Shown here in pieces: positions 8,590 to 16,784 of a DNA stretch of 64,000 bases. Source of the DNA: a candidate division KSB1 bacterium (lineage in GTDB: Bacteria > Zhuqueibacterota > Zhuqueibacteria > JANLFK01 > Oleimicrobiaceae). Numbering within the stretch: position 1 is the first letter of the stretch; every line of letters begins with the position of its first letter. The translations under genes and the position numbers were made by a program. The notes beneath the pieces were generated by a model that ran no database searches, was not told the origin of the DNA, and was given only the letters and a program-made list of their open reading frames with translations. The stretch covers positions 368,610 through 432,609 of the forward strand of contig JANLFK010000002.1 of the NCBI GenBank assembly GCA_024655945.1, given 5' to 3'.

Positions 8590-9341
8590 CGAGCGCGTTC
8601 TCCCTGTTTCTCCTGCGTCCTGGTCAAAATGTCCACCACTTCGGGAAAGGTGGTGGCAACCCAGGTTGCATGAGTAGTATCCAATGCGGGGCCTTCCTGC
8701 CTTACGGCCTTGAGCATTATGGTCCGCAGTCCCGCACTGTGCGCACCTTGGATGTCGATATCTGGTCGGTCGCCCACAAACACGGCATTGCGCGCCGCAG
8801 AGCCCACGGCGTTCAAGGCAAGTTCGAAGATCTCCCGGCGCGGCTTGCGGTAGCCCACCTCTGCGGAGACGATGCACGCCCTGAACCAGTGCAGAATGCC
8901 GTGCATCTCGAGAATCCTTCGCACCACCAACGCCGAGGTGGCATTGGAGACCACTGCCAGCTGAAAACCGCGGTGGAACAGGGCGCGCAGTCCTTCTTCA
9001 ACACCCGGGAGGAGCCGACTGCGCTCCTCCTCTGGATGAAAATGGGCCTCCACGCAGAGGCTCACCAGGTCCTTGGAGATCTCCTTTACCCCGACCTCCT
9101 GGAGTGCGGCACTGATGCTTTCGGCAGCGGTGATCTCCTTGCCCTTCTCCCGTGCCCGGACAAAGTTCTCCTCGCGGATGCGCAGCAAGACGTCCGGCAG
9201 GCGCGCCTCGTCCACAGTCATGCCGTGGCCACGGAGGGTCAACATGAGCCTTTCGACCCCCTCGCGCTCCAGCGTGCGCCAGTCTTCGTGCTCGTACACC
9301 AGAGTGTTCCCCACGTCGAAAAGGACGGCGTTGATAGGCAT
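8586..9341 (-). CDS. HAD-superfamily hydrolase (HAD-IA type)
   Basis: A 251-residue HAD phosphatase-like protein. Motif I is FDVGNT with nucleophile D9, but the usual second aspartate (general acid, position 11) is glycine. Motif II is VVSNAT, motif III the lysine of RKPRREIF and motif IV GDRPDIDI. The helical cap lies between motifs I and II. ATG 9341 follows GGGGAGGGACC. It is the first gene of the HAD - transglutaminase - thiC - PAP2 operon. A missing acid/base residue is known in some HAD subgroups, so activity on phosphate esters is uncertain. Confidence 0.85.
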   Translation of the reverse strand: MPINAVLFDVGNTLVYEHEDWRTLEREGVERLMLTLRGHGMTVDEARLPDVLLRIREENFVRAREKGKEITAAESISAALQEVGVKEISKDLVSLCVEAHFHPEEERSRLLPGVEEGLRALFHRGFQLAVVSNATSALVVRRILEMHGILHWFRACIVSAEVGYRKPRREIFELALNAVGSAARNAVFVGDRPDIDIQGAHSAGLRTIMLKAVRQEGPALDTTHATWVATTFPEVVDILTRTQEKQGERAR

Positions 9342-9699
9342 AGGTCCCTCCCCGGATTGGGCCTACCCGGCGCTACCGCGGGCAGACGGAGTCCGTTGCC
9401 ACCAGCAACTCCCTTGCACCACCAACACGTTCGTCGCTGCAAACCCTCCTTCCTGGAGACGGGAGCTTTTGCCAGCACCAAAGTAAACAACTTGGGTGTA
9501 AAAATCAAGCCTTTTCCTGCTCAAAGGGTGAGACATGCGAAGTGAAGGAGACGTGGCCTGCGCCTTGGGCGACCTCTGGGAGATTCACTCGGCTTCTGGA
9601 AAGAAGGTAATCGGCGCACACCTGTTGCGTGCACGCACCCAGACTTGGGGAAGGATGGCTACCATTTGCCTGGTGGCACACGGCCACCCACTACCCGCC
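9342..9699. other. Intergenic region with HAD operon leader
   Basis: No gene seen. It contains the promoter at 9480-9508 and a leader of about 130 bases to the HAD start. The leader folds locally by eye (GGAGT/ACTCC and CCGGG/CCCGG-type pairings) but lacks the CUGAGA and ACCUGAUC motifs of a TPP riboswitch. Confidence 0.5.
9480..9508 (-). promoter_or_regulatory. Promoter of the HAD-transglutaminase-thiC-PAP2 operon
   Basis: Minus strand TTGATT (9508-9503), 17 bp spacer, TACTTT (9485-9480), in an AT-rich patch upstream of the HAD gene. Confidence 0.6.
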
Positions 9700-9900
9700 T
9701 CAGGAAAATCCGCCCCGAGGAGCACAGCTGCCTGCGCTGCTTACCGATTCCTTGCCGCTCTGGGCAAATGGGGAAAAGATGCGCGTCGCTTTGTCCGCAC
9801 CACAGCGTGGACAGCGCAGATGTTCGCCACTCTCGCCTACTCTCTGAAGCACGTCAAACACATGACCACAGAGTCGACATTGGTATTCGTAGATGGGCAC
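9700..9900 (-). CDS. FmdB-family zinc-ribbon protein
   Basis: A 66-residue protein beginning PIYEYQC with paired CxxC knuckles (CRLCG near residue 8 and CPRCG near 30) and a serine/glycine-rich tail, the usual FmdB small regulatory zinc-ribbon layout. The role is presumed regulatory or nucleic-acid binding and is not established. The start is GTG at 9900, preceded by AGAGGAAG. Two mini-ORFs lie immediately upstream in the same direction. Confidence 0.9.
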   Translation of the reverse strand: MPIYEYQCRLCGHVFDVLQRVGESGEHLRCPRCGADKATRIFSPFAQSGKESVSSAGSCAPRGGFS

Positions 9901-9902
9901 AC

Positions 9903-10019
9903 CTACTTCCTCTTCTCACCAACTCGAGCCTGCTCGGCTTCTCCCTTTCCTGCCGCGTCTTCCTTTTCGCCCTTGTCTTGCACCACGCGTTCCGCCGGAA
10001 CACCGCATGCCTTGGACAT
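9903..10019 (-). CDS. Mini-ORF: 38-residue charged peptide upstream of fmdB-like gene
   Basis: ATG 10019 follows directly on the TGA of the previous mini-ORF (TGAATG) and ends in TAG two bases before the FmdB GTG. The peptide is Lys/Glu rich (DKGEKEDAAGKGEAE) with one Cys near the N-terminus. It may be a separate gene or the cytoplasmic half of one small membrane protein interrupted by a stop. The family is not recognised. Confidence 0.4.
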   Translation of the reverse strand: MSKACGVPAERVVQDKGEKEDAAGKGEAEQARVGEKRK

Positions 10020-10106
10020 TCACGTGGGCACTCCAAAGCGAGGGAGCACAAACCTCATCAGCACTAGGTAGCCTGCCGCGATCAGTACTAACCAGAGAAG
10101 ATCCAT
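10020..10106 (-). CDS. Mini-ORF: 28-residue single-span membrane peptide
   Basis: ATG 10106 with AGGAG 11 bases upstream encodes a short peptide that is almost entirely one hydrophobic helix (LLWLVLIAAGYLVLM) with a basic end (RFVLPRFG). It ends TGA, immediately followed by the ATG of the next mini-ORF. Position and coupling suggest a real small gene at the head of the fmdB-like unit; no family is recognised. Confidence 0.45.
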   Translation of the reverse strand: MDLLWLVLIAAGYLVLMRFVLPRFGVPT

Positions 10107-10271
10107 TTTTCGTCGCACTCCTGTGCCCTGCCATTCTGGAGACGCATTCCATCGTTCACACCCCTATGGCCCCGTAGACCAATTTCAGACGCCGAGCATT
10201 AGATGCGCCGCAACAAGAAATGATTCATCAACCTTTGCACGCTCCCCGTTACAATGAAGGCGCAAGCGCAG

Positions 10272-10904
10272 TCAGGATCGGGAACTGCGCGGCGCGAGTA
10301 TCTCGCGCAAAGCCGGCATGGCAATACGTGACCAGGTCTCAACGTCGCATTCCGGGGCCTCCAAAATCTCCTCCACCCGCGCCAGGTCCACGAACCCTCC
10401 CCAAGCCATCTCGGCACCTTTTGGCGACACACGGCTCGCGCGCGTAGCAATTTTGTATAAGATGCCAAAGTGCACCTGTCCAACAGGATTGCTGTCGTCG
10501 TTGATGTAGCCAACCACGCTCACCTCCACCTCGCCTGGGATGTCCACCTCCTCGCTCAATTCACGCAACATGCTCGCCCGCACCGGATGCGCGGCCAGGT
10601 CATATCGCTCCATGTGGCCGCCTACGCCCCACGACCACTTCCCCTGCAATCTGGTTTCCTGATAGTCCTCGCTCCTGGTCGCCCGACGGTAGGCAAAGAC
10701 CAGTCTTTTGGCCGGATTGACGATAAGGCAGTAGGCAATGGGCTGCTTCAGCGAAGGATCAGTTTCTGCCACCGAGCGAATGGCGTAGCCAAGATAGCGG
10801 CGCACCCTCGCCTCGAAGTCGTACCTGTGCGCAGGCAAAAACCCTTGAAAGCAGAACTCGCGAAACAACTCTTCGCGCGGCACCACGACAATCTGCTTAT
10901 CCAT
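10272..10904 (-). CDS. Nudix hydrolase family protein
   Basis: A 210-residue protein with a Nudix box in the middle: a GGHMER start, then a conserved helix ending RELSEEVDI, matching REUxEEUxU. An N-terminal segment of about 70 residues precedes the Nudix fold. Nudix enzymes hydrolyse nucleoside diphosphates linked to another moiety, and the substrate is not predictable here. It sits 36 bases downstream of the guanylate-kinase-like gene. Confidence 0.85.
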   Translation of the reverse strand: MDKQIVVVPREELFREFCFQGFLPAHRYDFEARVRRYLGYAIRSVAETDPSLKQPIAYCLIVNPAKRLVFAYRRATRSEDYQETRLQGKWSWGVGGHMERYDLAAHPVRASMLRELSEEVDIPGEVEVSVVGYINDDSNPVGQVHFGILYKIATRASRVSPKGAEMAWGGFVDLARVEEILEAPECDVETWSRIAMPALREILAPRSSRS

Positions 10905-10940
10905 GCTCCTCCAATCCGCAAGTGGCCGTCGAGGCCCTTT

Positions 10941-11648
10941 TCACTCCACGATGGTCTCTACAAATTTCCGGAGGGTGCGACCCGCATCGCCAATGGGTGG
11001 TGTAAAGCGCCAGTTGACCGAATCCTCGCCGTCGTGATTGACAATGACGTCGGTGTAGTCGCGCCCCATCTCCACTTCCTCTAACGCCTTGAGCGCCCTG
11101 GCGCGCAGGTCATCCAGCTCCGCGAGGGTGAGGAGCTTGCCTTGCTGCAAGGAGCGCTGCACTAATTTCGGCAGCATGACCGCCGCTAAAGCCTCCCGGT
11201 GACTCGGGAACCCGGCAGCCAGCGCATCGAGCTCATCCTGGTGCAAAGGCGAAAGGAAGACGGTTCTGACTTCGAATTCCCCGAGGAGTCCTTGTACTGC
11301 GGGGTGGGACATGAGCTTCCGACCCAGAGTCGGATAGATTTCGACGACAACCAGCGGCTTGGCTCGCAGGACCTGCTGGACCTCGAACAGATCAAAGGCC
11401 TGCCAGACTACTCGCCCTTTGCCCACAAGGAAGCGTCCTGCGGGCAGGGAGCGAATCTCCTCCTCCGTGCGAAAATAAGAGTCCACGCCGTCCTTCTCAC
11501 CTTGTCTAGGCTGCCGGCTAATGTAGAGAATGAGCGTGCCAAATGCCACCTCTGGGTGCATGCGGCGCAGGGCCTTGAGGAGCGGCGTCTTGCCCACACC
11601 AGATGGCCCCGACAAGACGATGAACTTCCTCTTCACCTTTGTCTCCAA
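10941..11648 (-). CDS. Divergent guanylate-kinase-like P-loop protein
   Basis: A 235-residue protein with P-loop GPSGVGKT near residues 14-21 and the guanylate-kinase segment SRQPRQGEKDGVDSYF, the counterpart of the GMP-binding TRPPRxGExDGxDY region. The core Gmk aligns over the first half; the C-terminal part is longer and divergent (about 235 against 190-210 residues). It may be a paralogue acting on another nucleotide or a regulatory domain. It starts 7 bases after the MATE stop. Confidence 0.7.
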   Translation of the reverse strand: METKVKRKFIVLSGPSGVGKTPLLKALRRMHPEVAFGTLILYISRQPRQGEKDGVDSYFRTEEEIRSLPAGRFLVGKGRVVWQAFDLFEVQQVLRAKPLVVVEIYPTLGRKLMSHPAVQGLLGEFEVRTVFLSPLHQDELDALAAGFPSHREALAAVMLPKLVQRSLQQGKLLTLAELDDLRARALKALEEVEMGRDYTDVIVNHDGEDSVNWRFTPPIGDAGRTLRKFVETIVE

Positions 11649-11655
11649 GCTTTTT

Positions 11656-13218
11656 TCAGTTCCCTGACCCGTTCGAGCCCGCTACCCGGGGCAATCCCTC
11701 CCTTCCTTCCTCGGTGGTCCCTGCGGGCAAAGCCCCCAGTAGACCTTCTGGGGCGTGGCAACCTTCCGGCACGCGCAACACCCCTGTTCTCGGCACCTCT
11801 ATTACCCGCATCGACTTCCACTTGCCGCGCAAGAAGCGGAGGAGGAATGTGAGGCCAACCAGCATGATGTAGAGAGTTGCCGCACCCCACATGGTCAACA
11901 GACCTTTGCCGAACACGGATACCGCCACATAGCTGGGAATGACCATCACTGCCCACGACAGGGCCACATTGACCAGTGCCACAAAGCGCGTGTCTCCCGC
12001 CCCTTTGATCGCCGAGCCGAAGATGACGTTCATGGCGTCAAAAAGGGAGTAAGCAGCCACAAAGCGCAGGAGGACCACGGCGGTGGCAAACACCCGTGCC
12101 ATCTGCGCAGCATCGGCCTGGGCGGCGAACGGCCTCAGAAATACCCGCGGGAATACCAGGTACCCGAAGGCAAACAGCGTCATGTAGGCAGCACTTAGGT
12201 GGAATCCAGACCAAGTGCTCTTTTCGGCAAGGTCTGGCCTGTCAGCTCCGATCCACTGTCCGACCAGGATGGACACGGCAATGCCGATGCCATAGAGCGG
12301 CATAAAGGCCAGCGAGTTGATATTGAAGGCGATGTTGGTGGCAGCCAGTTCCGCAGTACCCAGCCGGCCGGCAATGATGACAAAAGCGGTGAAGCCAAGG
12401 ATATCCAAGAAGAAGTGCATGCCACTGGGCAGGCCAAAGCGCAACAGCCTCTTGAACAACTCTCCCTCCGGGCGCCACCCTCTCCTGGTACGGAACTCCC
12501 CGTCGTGCTGCTGGCCAAGGAAAAGCACGGCGTAGACTGCCACCGCCACCAATCCTGAGGCGACCGTGGCCAGAGCCGCGCCGGTGATCCCCAACTCGGG
12601 CATGCCCCATTTGCCAAAGATCAACGCATAGTCCAGCACGACGTTGGTGAGAGTAGCGATGGCGCTCGCCCACATGACGACCCAGGTGTCGCCCCTGCCG
12701 CTGAAGAAGCTTGACAGAGCAGAGCCCAGTACCGGAGCGAACATGCCCAGCGACAACACTCGATAGTAGCGCACTTCCAGAGCAAGCACGCCAGGCGGGT
12801 GTCCGGTCAAGGCAAAAAGTGGCTCTGCGACGAGGAAAGCGCCTACCCCTGCCACCGCAGCTATCCCCGTCAGGTACACCCCTTGCCATACCGCTGGGCC
12901 GATACGACCATATTGGCGGGCGCCGTAGTACTGGGCCACGAAAGTGTCCACGTAGGCGGCAGTGCCCACAAAGACACTGGCAATGGTCCAAGCGACAAGG
13001 CCAGCGGGCGAGGCGGCAGCAACTGCCTCCGGCGAGTACCAGGAGAGAAACATGCGGTCAACAAACTGCTGAATGCTCCAGAAACCCGTGCTGAGGATGA
13101 GCGGCACCCCCACGCGCACGAGCTCCGCGTAGCCGCCCGGAGCGCTCCAGCGGCGCCACAGAACCGGATTGGCGGTATGCAAGGGCGCGCCGTCACCGTT
13201 GCGCAACTGCCGCCCCAC
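11656..13218 (-). CDS. MATE-family multidrug/toxin efflux transporter
   Basis: A 520-residue protein with about 12 hydrophobic helices and MATE features: an N-terminal GVPLILSTGFWSIQQFVDRMFLSW helix region (quoted in part), an early QYYGARQYGR loop and the repeat in the second half with VGQWIGADRPD. Such transporters export cationic drugs using Na+ or H+. The start is GTG 13218, directly after the TGA of the aminotransferase gene (TGAGTG), implying coupling. A hydrophilic tail of about 50 residues follows the last helix. Confidence 0.88.
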   Translation of the reverse strand: MGRQLRNGDGAPLHTANPVLWRRWSAPGGYAELVRVGVPLILSTGFWSIQQFVDRMFLSWYSPEAVAAASPAGLVAWTIASVFVGTAAYVDTFVAQYYGARQYGRIGPAVWQGVYLTGIAAVAGVGAFLVAEPLFALTGHPPGVLALEVRYYRVLSLGMFAPVLGSALSSFFSGRGDTWVVMWASAIATLTNVVLDYALIFGKWGMPELGITGAALATVASGLVAVAVYAVLFLGQQHDGEFRTRRGWRPEGELFKRLLRFGLPSGMHFFLDILGFTAFVIIAGRLGTAELAATNIAFNINSLAFMPLYGIGIAVSILVGQWIGADRPDLAEKSTWSGFHLSAAYMTLFAFGYLVFPRVFLRPFAAQADAAQMARVFATAVVLLRFVAAYSLFDAMNVIFGSAIKGAGDTRFVALVNVALSWAVMVIPSYVAVSVFGKGLLTMWGAATLYIMLVGLTFLLRFLRGKWKSMRVIEVPRTGVLRVPEGCHAPEGLLGALPAGTTEEGREGLPRVAGSNGSGN

Positions 13219-14529
13219 TCAAGCACCTGAGGTAATGCGGCGCACGGTGTGGCAGAAGTGCTCTACCTCCGCGACACTGGTGTAGACGTGCACCGAGACC
13301 CGGACGGCGTCCAAACGGTGCTCGCCCACCGAGCGAACCCTGAACCCCTCTCTGTTGAGGGCATCGAGGAGGGCGCTGGTCTTCATCTCCGTCGGACGAA
13401 AGGTGACGATGGAGGCCGCCGAATCTTGTTCCATCGGCGTGAGGATCTCCACAGTCGGCGTGGCCGCTAACTCTTTCTTCAGAAGCTCCGCCAAAAAGCG
13501 CCCGCGCGCTGCCACGCGAGGCATGCCTATGGCGCCGAGGAAATCGAAGGCTGCGCCAAGCGCCAGGATGAGCGGCGTGTTGCGCGTGCCGTATTCGGTC
13601 ACCTCGGCTTCGCGCCGGTATTCGAGGGTGAGGGTGTCCAAATCGTACTTGGCGTCGGAATAGGCACCCACGTAGGTGGGCCGCCACACGTCAGACATCT
13701 CTTTGCGGATGTACAGCAGACCTGTCCCTTTGGGGCCCAGGAGCCATTTGTGCCCAGACGTTGCGTAAAAGTCGCAGCCGCAGCCGTGCAGGTCCACCGG
13801 AATCATGCCCGGCGGATGAGCTCCGTCCAATACCAGCCATATGCCGCGTTGGCGACACAGTGCTGAGACTTCCTTCACCGGGAAGAGGAGCCCAGTCGTG
13901 CAGGTGATGTGGCTCAGGGACAGCACCCTGGTCTTGCGCGTCACACTCCGCTCGATGATGCGGAGGTTCTCGTCCTTGGTCTTCGCAGGCTCGAAGAGCC
14001 GCACGACTACGCCCTTCTCCTTGGCCACTGCCAGCCAGGGGATGGCGCCACCCGGGTGCTCGTGGGTGCTGGTTACCACCTCGTCCCCTTTGCGCAGGGG
14101 AAGCCCCCAGGCGATGATGTTCATCCCCTCGGTGGTATTTCGCGTAAAGGCGATCTCGGTGGGTTCGCACCCTAAGAAGGAAGCGGCTTTGGCCCGCACC
14201 GCACCGACCTCTTCGTGGCCGGTCTCACAAATCTTCTCAAGACGCAAACAAGCTTCCCGGTAGGTCTCAAGGACTATGCGGGGTGAAGGACCAAGCCCGC
14301 CGTTGTTGAAATAGGTGCGCTCAGTGGTCAAGGGAAAGTGCTCCCGCACCAGTCGCCAGTAATCCTCGTCCTCAGGGGAGCCGCCATCGGGACGGCTCAA
14401 GGCACTGGCATCCAGGCTCCACGAGGAGAGAGCCTTGCGCAGTGGGAAGGCCAGGGACGCTGCCAAGCCGCCAGCTGCCAGCTTGCGCAGGAAAGAGCGC
14501 CGCGTATCCATGTCCGTCAGCACAATCAT
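13219..14529 (-). CDS. Tat-exported class V aminotransferase (PLP; epimerase/desulfurase-like)
   Basis: A 436-residue fold-type I PLP enzyme. TSGHKWLLGPKG holds the Schiff-base Lys, and HEHPGG and LDGAHPPG are cofactor-site segments. The group includes isopenicillin-N epimerase-like and cysteine-desulfurase-like enzymes; the reaction is not certain. The N-terminus has a twin-arginine signal (RRSFLRKLAAGG), so folded export is expected, which is unusual for a PLP enzyme but known in this family. ATG 14529 was chosen for the AGGAGG seven bases upstream; ATG 14511 would start just before the twin arginines. Confidence 0.85.
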   Translation of the reverse strand: MIVLTDMDTRRSFLRKLAAGGLAASLAFPLRKALSSWSLDASALSRPDGGSPEDEDYWRLVREHFPLTTERTYFNNGGLGPSPRIVLETYREACLRLEKICETGHEEVGAVRAKAASFLGCEPTEIAFTRNTTEGMNIIAWGLPLRKGDEVVTSTHEHPGGAIPWLAVAKEKGVVVRLFEPAKTKDENLRIIERSVTRKTRVLSLSHITCTTGLLFPVKEVSALCRQRGIWLVLDGAHPPGMIPVDLHGCGCDFYATSGHKWLLGPKGTGLLYIRKEMSDVWRPTYVGAYSDAKYDLDTLTLEYRREAEVTEYGTRNTPLILALGAAFDFLGAIGMPRVAARGRFLAELLKKELAATPTVEILTPMEQDSAASIVTFRPTEMKTSALLDALNREGFRVRSVGEHRLDAVRVSVHVYTSVAEVEHFCHTVRRITSGA

Positions 14530-14571
14530 CAAGCCACCTCCTCTTCATCTTCCAGGCAAATGAAAAGTGCA

Positions 14572-15243
14572 TCACAACCAGCGGAAGCTCTCCACAATCT
14601 TCTCGAAATCGGCCCGCACCTCCGGGTAGCGCGCCTCGGTAGTCTGCGCCAGAAAGATGATGCTCAAGCCCTCACGCACTGTGACGCTGCAGACCCACAC
14701 CGGTAGGGGCTCCTGTGCCTCCGGCGGCAAAACGACCATGAAGTAGGCCGCCGCGTGAACGCCCGTGCCAGCGGTGGTCACCTCCTTGAGCAAGCGCAGG
14801 CGCGCAGGCCCCCGCTCGCATTGACTTATGAGCTCCCCCAACATCTGGGTTGCGCTGTCCTCGGCGTTGCGCATCACGGTCTGCCTCATGACCCCGACAG
14901 TCGCCTTGGCCATCGTATCCGATCCAGCAACGCGATCGAGCACTGCAAGAGGCACCATGTTCTTGAGCATTGCGCGCGTCGGTATCTCCGGAGGGAGAGT
15001 ATCGGGCCGCACGAGCACGTGCACCTGCCACCCATCGCCCGGCATTTTGAAGCTAAATCTGTCGATGGTATCAAAAAAGTACTGTCCCGCCACCGTGACC
15101 ACCGGCTCATCCGGAACCGGCGGTATCTGTTCGCGGATCAATTTAGCCTGCTTCTCGAACGTGCGGAGGTAGAAACTCAATGCCACCACCACGGCAAGCC
15201 CGACGAGAAGCAGCCCCACGGGTACAAGCATCGTCCGCTTCAT
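14572..15243 (-). CDS. Membrane-anchored protein of unknown function
   Basis: A 223-residue protein. One N-terminal helix (residues about 5-27) anchors it, and the rest looks periplasmic with alternating strands (FSFKMPGDGWQVHVLV, KIVESFRWL). No catalytic motif or family is recognised. The start is taken at ATG 15243 (MKRTMLV), which places the basic end before the helix; the upstream extension is low complexity. It lies between a PfkB kinase and the aminotransferase. Confidence 0.65.
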   Translation of the reverse strand: MKRTMLVPVGLLLVGLAVVVALSFYLRTFEKQAKLIREQIPPVPDEPVVTVAGQYFFDTIDRFSFKMPGDGWQVHVLVRPDTLPPEIPTRAMLKNMVPLAVLDRVAGSDTMAKATVGVMRQTVMRNAEDSATQMLGELISQCERGPARLRLLKEVTTAGTGVHAAAYFMVVLPPEAQEPLPVWVCSVTVREGLSIIFLAQTTEARYPEVRADFEKIVESFRWL

Positions 15244-15299
15244 GACTTTCCCAATCTTTCGTCCATTCCCCGTCGGCGGAGGGGCACCAAGCGGTTTCC

Positions 15300-16283
15300 C
15301 TACCCGAACTGCTGATACGTCTCCGACCACACTCTTGTGCTGGTGGAGCTGATCAGGCGACGCAACTCCGTGAGGTTCCACCCTGGCGTTGCCCCCTTGC
15401 GCGAAGCCACAAGCGCCCCCAGGGCGTTGGCGAACCGTGCCACTTCGCGAAGCGGCATGCCTTCCAGAAACATGACCACGAGTGCGGCGGCAAAAGCATC
15501 GCCTGCGCCGGTGGTGTCGACCACTTCCACGCGGAAGCCAGGCTCGTAGACGACCTCCGCTTGGTCGATAAGCACGCAGCCCTCGCTGCCCAAGGTGAGG
15601 GCCACGAGGCGCAGGTCGAACTCCTTCACCAGAAACCGCAGAAACGCGGCGGGTTGGTCTTCCTGGAAGTGGAAGACATCCCGGAGCAAGTCGTGCTCCT
15701 CCTGGTTGAGCTTGAGGGCATTTGCCAGTCGCAACGAGTCCACGACTAACTGGCGGGTGATGTCGTTCCAGCCGCGGATATTCACATCGTAGATGCGCAG
15801 GGCAGAAGGCACCTGAGCAAGAAACTCTCTGATTGCATTTCTACTGCCTTCTCGGCGCTGCGCCAAGGTGCCGAACAGCACCGCGTCGACCTTTGCGTAC
15901 AAGGACTGCCATAGCGGGGCGGGCTCCAGGTAATCGAAGGCCACGTCCTCGGTGCACTGGAACTTGGGCATTCCCTGGCGGTCAAGGCTTATCTTGACAG
16001 TCCCGGTGGGCCGTGCTGCGTCGCGTTGGAGATACCCGGCATCCAGCCCCGCCATGCTCAAGCGCTCGGCGAGCTCGTCGCCCAGCTCATCGCGCCCCAC
16101 GCGACTGACGATGCACGCCTCTTGTCCGAGGTGGTGCACATGGTAGGCAAAGTTGGCGGGGGCTCCCCCTGGGAATTTCCCGTCTGGATAGAGATCCCAT
16201 AGCACTTCGCCGATGCCTACGATGAACTTCTTTTTGGCTGCTGTACGGTGTGGCCTGCGCCTCCTACCCCCTGACAAATCCAT
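15300..16283 (-). CDS. PfkB-family carbohydrate kinase (fructokinase-like)
   Basis: A 327-residue ribokinase-fold enzyme. GEVLWDLYPDG at the N-terminus, the GGAPANFAYH sugar-binding segment and the C-terminal signature DTTGAGDAFAAAL with catalytic Asp are all present. The GEVLWD and GGAPANFA pattern is typical of bacterial fructokinases. Start ATG 16283 is preceded by GGGACGGAG. A weak promoter candidate lies 75-100 bases upstream. It is first in the run towards 13219. Confidence 0.9.
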   Translation of the reverse strand: MDLSGGRRRRPHRTAAKKKFIVGIGEVLWDLYPDGKFPGGAPANFAYHVHHLGQEACIVSRVGRDELGDELAERLSMAGLDAGYLQRDAARPTGTVKISLDRQGMPKFQCTEDVAFDYLEPAPLWQSLYAKVDAVLFGTLAQRREGSRNAIREFLAQVPSALRIYDVNIRGWNDITRQLVVDSLRLANALKLNQEEHDLLRDVFHFQEDQPAAFLRFLVKEFDLRLVALTLGSEGCVLIDQAEVVYEPGFRVEVVDTTGAGDAFAAALVVMFLEGMPLREVARFANALGALVASRKGATPGWNLTELRRLISSTSTRVWSETYQQFG

Positions 16284-16686
16284 CTCCGTCCCTTTCCTTT
16301 GGTCCGCGCTCCTCCTTGCCCCACCTCGTCCCGGATGTTCCCCCAGCCGCGAGCGAAAAGTAATAAATTCGCCGGCAATATGCAAGGAGTTTGCCGAAGG
16401 GGTGGAAGCTCAGGCGACGCCTCTCTGGGACGGCCGGCGGCGCCTCTACACTCCCCCCCGACACTTCTAATCCTCCCCGCGGTAGGTGACGGGAGGGGGC
16501 ACCGTCGGCGCCATGTCTTCCACCCGTGAGCAGACCCGTGGCCGACGGTCCGGGTAGCCACCTGAGAGGTGGTGGCCCGGAAGGATGAGCGCGTGTCGCC
16601 CTGCCTCCCCTGCAATGATGTGGGGCACTTGTGTCTGCTGCGATTAGCTGGTGGGGCAACGCCAGATGGCGGCGAAAAGAAACTAC
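16284..16686. other. Intergenic region with strong predicted hairpins (unassigned structured element)
   Basis: No coding signal. 16501-16549 can fold into a 9-bp stem (ACCGTCGGC with GCCGACGGT) enclosing a loop. 16550-16580 folds into nested stems (CCGGG/CCCGG around CCACCT-GAG-AGGTGG). It does not match cobalamin, TPP, SAM, SRP or RNase P signatures by eye. Upstream of pfkB on one strand and of csoR on the other, it may be a leader or a small RNA. Confidence 0.4.
16357..16385 (-). promoter_or_regulatory. Weak promoter candidate for the pfkB-like gene
   Basis: Minus strand TTGCAT (16385-16380), 17 bp, TACTTT (16362-16357) in an AT-rich patch 75 bases before the start codon. Confidence 0.35.
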
Positions 16687-16715
16687 TTGACAACTGGGGA
16701 GGGAGTTGCTATTTT
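16687..16715 (+). promoter_or_regulatory. Promoter of the csoR-copper efflux operon
   Basis: TTGACA (16687-16692), 17 bp, TATTTT (16710-16715). The CsoR operator palindrome begins at the last base of the -10 element and covers the transcription start, as expected for repression by steric block. Confidence 0.8.
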
Positions 16716-16735
16716 ACCCCTACCCGGTAGGGGTA
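16715..16735 (+). promoter_or_regulatory. CsoR operator, perfect palindrome
   Basis: Arms TACCCCTACC (16715-16724) and GGTAGGGGTA (16726-16735) are exact inverted repeats around one central C. The TACCC...GGGTA ends and G-tract arms match known CsoR operators. Copper binding to CsoR would release this site. Confidence 0.85.
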
Positions 16736-16784
16736 GGTTGTCGGTCCCCGGCCGGACAGGTTGTTTCCCTTCTCGAGGAGGCTT

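Noticed and set aside
9342-9479. TPP riboswitch in the HAD-thiC operon leader
   Set aside because: Local pairing exists, but the CUGAGA and ACCUGAUC core motifs are not present.
16555-16590. SRP RNA-like CCCGGAAGGA string
   Set aside because: The CCCGG pairs with an upstream CCGGG, so the GGAA loop of SRP RNA is not closed, and the AGCAG loop partner is absent.
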